Positions 58,890-64,000 of a DNA stretch of 64,000 nt are shown piece after piece. Origin of the DNA: Paractinoplanes maris (GTDB taxonomy: Bacteria; Actinomycetota; Actinomycetes; Mycobacteriales; Micromonosporaceae). Below the pieces are notes generated by a model, which worked only from the letters and a program-made list of their open reading frames with translations, was not told the origin of the DNA and did no database searches. The DNA lies in NCBI RefSeq assembly GCF_023544465.1, contig NZ_JALPVL010000006.1:186001-250000 (forward strand), given 5' to 3'. The position numbers and the translations under genes were made by a program. Every line of letters starts with the position of its first letter. Positions within the stretch are counted from its first letter, which is position 1.

Positions 58890-59272
58890 GCGGCGACGCC
58901 GGCCGTGAGCATCCGCGCGACCCGGGCCAGCCGTTCCGCGTTGACCGGCTTGACCAGGTAGAGATTCGCCCCGGCGGCGTACGCCCGGTCGGCGTCTCCC
59001 GGGCGGTCCTCGGTGCTGATCATCAAGACCGGTGCCGGTGTGCCCACCGTCTCCGACCGCAGGGTCTCGACGCAGGTGTAGCCGTTCATCTTCGGCATGT
59101 TGACATCGACCACGAACAGGTCGAAGGCGGTGGACAGGGCCGCCTCGACCGCCTCGAGCCCGTTGGCCGCCTCGGCGACCTCGAAGCCGGCCTCGTCCAG
59201 CAGCGTCCTGTGATAGAGCCGCACCGTCGCGGCGTCGTCGACCACCAGCACCTTGGGACGGTTGTCGGTCAT
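58886..59272 (-). CDS. cheY: CheY-type response regulator (first copy of the operon)
   Basis: The 128-residue receiver has Asp12-Asp13, phospho-acceptor Asp56 in VVDVNMPKMNG, switch Ser/Thr in LMISTED, and the conserved Lys in YLVKPV. It lies between cheR and cheA with four-base overlaps on both sides, so all three are translated together. ATG 59272 is the start; the longer open frame above it is cheR read in another frame. One of the two CheY proteins may act as a phosphate sink for the other. Confidence 0.88.
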   Translation of the reverse strand: MTDNRPKVLVVDDAATVRLYHRTLLDEAGFEVAEAANGLEAVEAALSTAFDLFVVDVNMPKMNGYTCVETLRSETVGTPAPVLMISTEDRPGDADRAYAAGANLYLVKPVNAERLARVARMLTAGVAA

Positions 59273-60144
59273 CGGTTGGCTCCGATCGGTCGTTGATAGA
59301 CGATGCCCTCGGGCAGGCGCGTCGGCGTGAAGATCGGCGAGATGCGGCTCATCGACTCGGAATGGCCGAGGAAGAGGTAACCGCCGGGGCGCATGGCGCC
59401 GTACAGGTTCTCGGCCGCCCGCCGGCTGGACAATTCGTCGAAGTAGATCAGCACGTTGCGGCAGAAGATCACGTCGAACTCCCGGAACGGCCGCATCGCG
59501 AGGGTGTCGCATATGTTGACCTGGTGCAGCGTGACAGCGCCACGGATACCTTCGTCGAGCTGAAAGCGACCCGCGCCGAGTGGGGTGAAGTACTTCTCGC
59601 GCCACTTCGCCGGCACCCGTTGCAGCGAGCGCTCACCGTAGCTGGCGTGCCGGGCGCGTGAGAGCACGTCGCTGTCGATGTCGGCGCCGTGGATCTCCAC
59701 GTCGATCCGGTCGATCAGATCCCACTCCTCGAGCAACCGCAGAGCGATCGAATACGGCTCCTCACCGGTGGAGCACGGCAAGGAAAGGATCTTGAGTGGA
59801 CCGACGATGCGGTTCGGCCCGCCTCGCAGCGCGAGCACGTCCGGCAGCACAGTTCGCAGCATCGAGTCGAACTGGTAGTCCTCCCGCAGGAAATACGTCT
59901 CGTTGACGGTGAGCTGGTTGATCAGTTCCTGCAGCAGGTCGGACCGGTCGTTGAGACGCAGCGCCGCGAACCAGGAGGTGAAGGTGTCGAACTGCGAATT
60001 GCGGATGCACGCGTCGATGCGCTTGTCGACGAAGTAGCGCTTGGCCGAGGTGAACTGGATCCCGGTGCGCTTGTAGAAGTAGTCCCGGAATTTCTCGAAG
60101 TCGGCCTGGCTCAGCCCGGCACCGGTCGTGGCCGCACTGGTCAT
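59269..60144 (-). CDS. cheR: CheR chemoreceptor glutamate methyltransferase
   Basis: The 291-residue protein has the all-helical N-terminal CheR domain (DYFYKRTGIQFTSAKRYFVDKRI) and then the SAM-dependent domain: FLREDYQF, ILSLPCSTGEEPYSIA (SAM loop), HGADIDSDVL, and the motif FDVIFCRNVLIYFDE with GHSESM later. It methylates glutamates of chemoreceptors for adaptation, opposed by CheB. It is coupled to the HEAT-repeat gene upstream and cheY downstream by four-base overlaps. Confidence 0.93.
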   Translation of the reverse strand: MTSAATTGAGLSQADFEKFRDYFYKRTGIQFTSAKRYFVDKRIDACIRNSQFDTFTSWFAALRLNDRSDLLQELINQLTVNETYFLREDYQFDSMLRTVLPDVLALRGGPNRIVGPLKILSLPCSTGEEPYSIALRLLEEWDLIDRIDVEIHGADIDSDVLSRARHASYGERSLQRVPAKWREKYFTPLGAGRFQLDEGIRGAVTLHQVNICDTLAMRPFREFDVIFCRNVLIYFDELSSRRAAENLYGAMRPGGYLFLGHSESMSRISPIFTPTRLPEGIVYQRPIGANR

Positions 60145-60740
60145 CGCAGGGCCGCCTCGACCGTGAATCGCAGGAACGGGTCGTCCGGGAACCGCTGCAC
60201 GGCGGCGCGCAGCAGGTCGTGGTGCTCGAGCTCGAGCGACGGGAGCAGCGCGTCGATCGCCGCGGTGACCACGTTCGGGTGGTCGTCCTCGGCGATCATC
60301 TGCGCCAGCCAGGTCTGCGACCCGGGATGCGGCAGGTCGGCCAGCACCATCGCGGTCATCACCCGGACGTCATGGTCGGGGTCGGCGAGCAGGCCCGGGA
60401 TGATCGCCGGCACCGAGACCGGCATGGTGGCCAGGGCCTCGGCCGCGGCCGTCCGCAAACCGGCGTCATCGCTGGCCAGGTGTCCGCCGAGGCCGGTGGC
60501 GACCGCCGCGGTGTCGTGCGCCGCGAGGGTGGTCAGCACGGCGTCACGTACGAGGGGATCGGTCTCGGCGGCGACCCGGCGCAGCAGCGCGGGCACTGCC
60601 TCGGCGACACCTCCCAAACCGAGCGCCGCTTCGCGGCGGCAGTCCGGGTCGGCGTCGTCGAGCTGACGCATCAAGGTACCGGTGGTCGGCGGCGCGGCCG
60701 TCTCCTCGGGCGGTGGCGCGTTGCGGCGGACGAGTCCCAC
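60141..60740 (-). CDS. HEAT-repeat protein of the chemotaxis operon
   Basis: The 199-residue protein starts with a Pro-rich leader. Four to five HEAT/PBS-lyase-type helix pairs follow, with the pattern D-D-D-P--R-EAALGLG-----P-LL and ALA-MPVSVP-IIPGLL. It has no catalytic motif and is predicted soluble. Its four-base overlap with cheR and its position behind cheB suggest an adaptor for the adaptation enzymes or the receptor array, which would be an uncommon member of a che operon. Confidence 0.78.
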   Translation of the reverse strand: MGLVRRNAPPPEETAAPPTTGTLMRQLDDADPDCRREAALGLGGVAEAVPALLRRVAAETDPLVRDAVLTTLAAHDTAAVATGLGGHLASDDAGLRTAAAEALATMPVSVPAIIPGLLADPDHDVRVMTAMVLADLPHPGSQTWLAQMIAEDDHPNVVTAAIDALLPSLELEHHDLLRAAVQRFPDDPFLRFTVEAALR

Positions 60741-60764
60741 GGTGTCTCCCCTCTGTTCTTGTTG

Positions 60765-61820
60765 TCAGCGGACCCAGTCCGCGAGGCGCTCCGCGATGTC
60801 GTACGAGGGCAGGGTGACAGTCGCTCCGCCCCGCCGGTGCAGCTCGCCCGGCATGCCCCAGACCACGGCCGTCTCCTCGGACTCGGCGATCGTCCGGCCG
60901 CCACCGGCGTGCACCTCGGCCATCTCGGTCGCACCGTCGTCGCCCATGCCGGTCAGCAGGGTGCAGACCAGACGCTCGGCCGGCACGTGCCGCCGGGCCG
61001 AGCTGACCAGGCGGTCCACGCTCGGATGCCACCGATACTCGGCGCCGGCGGGCACGCTCTTGACGATCAGACCGTCCGTGCGCCGCGCCACGACCACGTC
61101 GTTGCTGCCCCGGCCCAGATAGATGTGGCCGCGTTCCACGTTCATGATCCGGTCGACTTCGTGCACCCGCAGCTGGCAGAGATCGTCCAGCCGGCGCGCC
61201 AGGGTGGCGGTGAACGACGCCGGGATGTGCTGCGCGACGACCACCGGGGCACCCAGGGTGGCCGGCAGTCGCGGCAACAGGTCGGCGAGCAGGTTGGGAC
61301 CGCCGGTCGACGAGCCGATCAGCACCAGGTCGACCTCGCCCGCCTGGCCGGGCCGGGTTGCCGCCGGTCGTACGGGGGCGGACCGGAGCCGCTCGCGCAG
61401 GCCGCGGACCCGGCTGATCCGCGCCGTCGCCGCGGCGCGCACCTTGCTGACGATCTCGGCGGCGACCTCGTCGATGTTGAGCGAGACCGTGCCGCCCGGC
61501 TTGGCCACGTAATCGACCGCACCGAGCTCGAGCGCCTCGAACGTGATCAAGGCGTTCTTCTCGGTCAGCGACGACAGCATGACGACCGGGGTGGGCTGCT
61601 CCGCCATGATCTTGGCGAGGCAGGTCATGCCGTCCATCTCCGGCATGTTGATGTCGAGGGTCACGACATCCGGCCGTACGCGGGTCAGTTGCTCGAGGGC
61701 ATCGACGCCGTTGCGGGCGGTGTGGACGTCGAAGCCGTCGTCCTCGAGGATGCCCTTGACCGCCCGGCGCATCAACGCCGAATCGTCGACGACCAGGACG
61801 GATGTGGTTGCCACGCGCAT
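60765..61820 (-). CDS. cheB: CheB chemoreceptor methylesterase/deamidase
   Basis: The 351-residue protein has an N-terminal receiver with Asp12-Asp13 and phospho-acceptor Asp56 in TLDINMPEMDG. A linker follows, then the methylesterase domain with the catalytic Ser in LIGSSTGGP, His in AQHIPASFT and Asp in TGMGDDG. It removes methyl groups added by CheR and is switched on by CheA phosphorylation. ATG 61820 is given, but GTG 61814 has the better spacing to GGAGA and may be the real start. The gene lies 7 bases behind the CheW gene. Confidence 0.92.
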   Translation of the reverse strand: MRVATTSVLVVDDSALMRRAVKGILEDDGFDVHTARNGVDALEQLTRVRPDVVTLDINMPEMDGMTCLAKIMAEQPTPVVMLSSLTEKNALITFEALELGAVDYVAKPGGTVSLNIDEVAAEIVSKVRAAATARISRVRGLRERLRSAPVRPAATRPGQAGEVDLVLIGSSTGGPNLLADLLPRLPATLGAPVVVAQHIPASFTATLARRLDDLCQLRVHEVDRIMNVERGHIYLGRGSNDVVVARRTDGLIVKSVPAGAEYRWHPSVDRLVSSARRHVPAERLVCTLLTGMGDDGATEMAEVHAGGGRTIAESEETAVVWGMPGELHRRGGATVTLPSYDIAERLADWVR

Positions 61821-61827
61821 TCTCCGC

Positions 61828-63402
61828 TCAGACGGCGACAAGGTCGTCGATGGGAACGACTTCGGTCAGCGCGGCCTCCTCCAGGACCGCCGCCTGCTCG
61901 GCCGCCAGCAGCTGGTCGACCTGCACCAGCAGCAGCATCCGCTTCTGCTCGGGCAGGTTCGCGACCCGCGACACCAGGCGGGCCTGCTCGGCCGAGAGTT
62001 GCGGCGCCGGCTCCAGCACCTGCCGGCCGACCCGGGCCACCTCGGCCACCGAGTCCACGATGAAGCCGGTGCGCACCCCGCCGATGATCAGCACGACGAT
62101 GCGCTGACGCTCGTCGCGCTCCCCGCGCGGCAGGCCCAGCCGGGTCCGCAGGTCGACCACCGGCAGAACCGTGCCGCGCAGGTTGACCAGGCCTTCCACG
62201 AAATCGAACGACTTCGGCACCCGGATCAGCGCCTCCGGGACCCGGATGATCTCCTGGACGGTGTCGACGTCGACGGCATACTCCTCGTCGTCCAACCGGA
62301 ACACGACGAACAGCTCCTCGTCGCCCCTGCCGTCATCGGCCATGCCCTGCTCCTCACCCGTCTGTGGTGGGTCCTCGTGCCCCTGGTGCTCGGCGATCTC
62401 GTTGCGCACCTCCGGGGAATCGAACATCCGGTTGACGCTCAGCACGGACACCAGGCGCTTGCCGTCCTCGAGCCGGCAGACCGACTCCACCTCGCTCTTG
62501 CGGCCGTCGCCGGCCATGAACCCCGGCAGCGGCGCCACCAGCTGGTGCGGGACGCGGAGAACCTCGCGGACCGTGTCCATCACGACGCCGACCACGCCAC
62601 CGTCGATCGAGACCACGACGATCCGGTTCTGCGGCTCCAGCGGCGTGACCGGCAGGCCGAACACCCGCCGCATGCTCACCACCGGCAACAGCCGTCCCCG
62701 TAGGTCGACCACACCGAGCACGCGGCTGCCGGCGTTCGGCACGTGGCTGATCGACTCGGGCGCCTGCACGATCTCCTGAACCTGGTCGATCGGCAGCGCG
62801 TACTCCTGACCCTGCACCGCGAAGCTGACCAGCTCGAGCGTGTCGTCCAGCTCGGCGTCCGCGTCGTCGCGCTCGCTCATCGGCCGGCTCACCGCCGCCT
62901 TGTCCGTGCCCCGGACTCGGGACTCCAGATGGGCGAACTGGCTGCCCACGAGACGGTCCACGTCGAGGATCGTCGTCATGTCGCCGCCGTCCGCCTTGAT
63001 CACGCCGACCAGCACATCGGAGCGGACGGTGGACTGCACCGACTCGCCCGACTCCATCGCGGCCGGGTCGACGCTGATCACGCTGGCCACCCGGTCGACC
63101 ACGAAACCGAGCGGCACGCCGCCGTCCACCACGATCACTCGGGTGGTCTCGTCGTGGGCCGCCTGCTCCATGTCGCAGCAGTCCCGCAGGCTCACCACCG
63201 GCAGCACACGGCCCCGCAGGTTGGCCAGGCCCTCCAGCGAGGGCGGGCCGAGCGGCACCTTCACCACGGCGGGCATCCGGATGATCTCCTGTACCCGGCT
63301 CATCGGGAAGGCGTACCGCTCCCCGGCCATGTCGAACGTGACGTAGCCGTTGTCGCCATCGATGGCTTCCTCGCCGGCTGTCAGATCGTCGTCGCTGCTC
63401 AT
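61828..63402 (-). CDS. cheW: Triple-CheW coupling protein
   Basis: The 524-residue protein contains three complete CheW domains (about residues 18-155, 188-335 and 365-510), each with the signature PVV-LR-RVLPVVSLR or its equivalent (NLRGRVLPVV, DLRGRLLPVV, NLRGTVLPVV). Normal CheW has one. Three domains on one chain could bridge several receptors and kinases in the array. Acidic linkers join the domains. It lies between the receptor gene and cheB, 16 and 7 bases away. Confidence 0.9.
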   Translation of the reverse strand: MSSDDDLTAGEEAIDGDNGYVTFDMAGERYAFPMSRVQEIIRMPAVVKVPLGPPSLEGLANLRGRVLPVVSLRDCCDMEQAAHDETTRVIVVDGGVPLGFVVDRVASVISVDPAAMESGESVQSTVRSDVLVGVIKADGGDMTTILDVDRLVGSQFAHLESRVRGTDKAAVSRPMSERDDADAELDDTLELVSFAVQGQEYALPIDQVQEIVQAPESISHVPNAGSRVLGVVDLRGRLLPVVSMRRVFGLPVTPLEPQNRIVVVSIDGGVVGVVMDTVREVLRVPHQLVAPLPGFMAGDGRKSEVESVCRLEDGKRLVSVLSVNRMFDSPEVRNEIAEHQGHEDPPQTGEEQGMADDGRGDEELFVVFRLDDEEYAVDVDTVQEIIRVPEALIRVPKSFDFVEGLVNLRGTVLPVVDLRTRLGLPRGERDERQRIVVLIIGGVRTGFIVDSVAEVARVGRQVLEPAPQLSAEQARLVSRVANLPEQKRMLLLVQVDQLLAAEQAAVLEEAALTEVVPIDDLVAV

Positions 63403-63418
63403 CAGTGCGTCCCCTTGC

Positions 63419-64000
63419 CTAGGAGCCGACGTTCTGCAACTCGTCGGCGAGGGCGGCGATCTCCTCGACCGCGGCGGCCAGCTCCTCGGCGCCCTGCGCC
63501 TGCTCGCGGGCCGCGGTCGAAGCCTGCGCGGCCAGTTGCTCGGCCTCGCTGGCCGCCGTGGAGATCTGCTCGAGGCCGGTCTTCACCTCACCGAGCACGT
63601 CGGCGATCTGCTCGGCCGACTCCTTCACCTCCGAGTTCCCGGCCCGGACCTGCTGCATGTCACGTTCGATCTCCTCCAGCCGGGCCGTCGTGGCCTTGGC
63701 CGCCTCCGCCTCGGCCAACGCCTGGCGGCTGGTCTCCTCCAGGTCGCCCCGGACCTCGACGATCCGGTCCTGGACCGCCTTGACCAGGTCCTTGATGCGG
63801 TCCGCGTTGTCCGCGGAGTCCCGAGCCAGGTTGCGGATGTCCGTGGAGACCACCGCGAAGCCCTTGCCGAACTCGCCGGCCCGCGCCGACTCGACCGACC
63901 CGTTGACGGCCAGCATGTTGGTCTGGATGGACACGTTCGCGATGGCGTCCACGATCTTGTCGATCCGGCGGGAGATCTGCTCCAGCTCGCTGACCCGGCG
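63419..64000 (-). CDS. Methyl-accepting chemotaxis protein, C-terminal part (runs off the window)
   Basis: At least 193 residues of the signalling domain are visible. The hairpin tip reads NVSIQTNMLAVNGSVESARAGEFGKGFAVVSTDIRNLA, in two halves, and the C-terminal helix with Gln/Glu-rich methylation-type segments is present. The frame is open to position 64000 (RRVSELEQISRRIDKIVDAIA), so the N-terminus and any sensor domain lie outside. The tip has VNGSVESARAG where most receptors have LNAAIEAARAG, an unusual variant. It heads the che operon seen here. Confidence 0.88.
   Translation of the reverse strand, partial: RRVSELEQISRRIDKIVDAIANVSIQTNMLAVNGSVESARAGEFGKGFAVVSTDIRNLARDSADNADRIKDLVKAVQDRIVEVRGDLEETSRQALAEAEAAKATTARLEEIERDMQQVRAGNSEVKESAEQIADVLGEVKTGLEQISTAASEAEQLAAQASTAAREQAQGAEELAAAVEEIAALADELQNVGS

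Overview
The window is high-GC DNA with many GTG starts, PhoP, CebR and IdeR-type operator motifs, and a large chemotaxis cluster. It looks like the chromosome of a motile filamentous actinomycete of the Actinoplanes type (Micromonosporaceae). No insertion sequence, prophage, CRISPR array, tRNA or rRNA was seen.

Layout. 0-4.2 kb: envelope genes (secreted protein, Holin-X, DUF3618), a split acyltransferase/SGNH pair and a MerR regulator. 4.2-7.2 kb: secreted GH30 glycosidase and a divergent LacI regulator, with a perfect palindrome at the GH30 promoter. 7.2-9.6 kb: membrane protein of unknown function and a STAS protein. 9.7-14.1 kb: two tandem PhoX phosphatase genes, each behind a PHO-box-like repeat. 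14.1-16.9 kb: two exported proteins sharing a C-terminal module that recurs at 38.8 kb. 17-21.4 kb: large AAA/TPR regulator, divergent methyltransferase and a broken glycerophosphodiesterase. 21.7-26.4 kb: a translationally coupled operon of three PLP enzymes (Y4yA-like decarboxylase, cysteine synthase-rhodanese fusion, cysteine-desulfurase-like enzyme), then a methyltransferase behind a Zur-like box. 26.5-31.3 kb: 1591-residue exported nuclease/5'-nucleotidase. 31.5-33.6 kb: drug exporter and BlaI-type repressor. 33.6-37 kb: efeUOB iron uptake with IdeR-like sites. 37.2-38.8 kb: glucuronoyl esterase-CBM2 with a CebR-like box. 41-46.7 kb: a five-gene locus matching the uncharacterised Streptomyces SCO2521-SCO2525 families. 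46.8-49.8 kb: alcohol dehydrogenase, XRE regulator and aldo-keto reductase. 49.8-54.8 kb: broken chemoreceptor, GH19 chitinase, WD40 protein and secreted protein. 54.8-64 kb: chemotaxis operon.

How the genes work together. Much of the window concerns scavenging. PhoX and the nuclease/nucleotidase release phosphate, and GH30, CE15-CBM2 and GH19 attack plant and fungal polymers. EfeUOB takes up iron, and the che genes steer motile cells. Several operators can be read directly (PHO boxes, CebR, LacI palindrome, IdeR, Zur-like, MerR).

The best candidates for undescribed biology are the SCO2521-2525-type locus (variant P-loop ATPase, SAM methyltransferase and three families without known domains), the three-PLP-enzyme sulfur operon, the chemoreceptor-like protein with a CheZ-like D-x3-Q motif, and the exported family with the shared C-terminal module.
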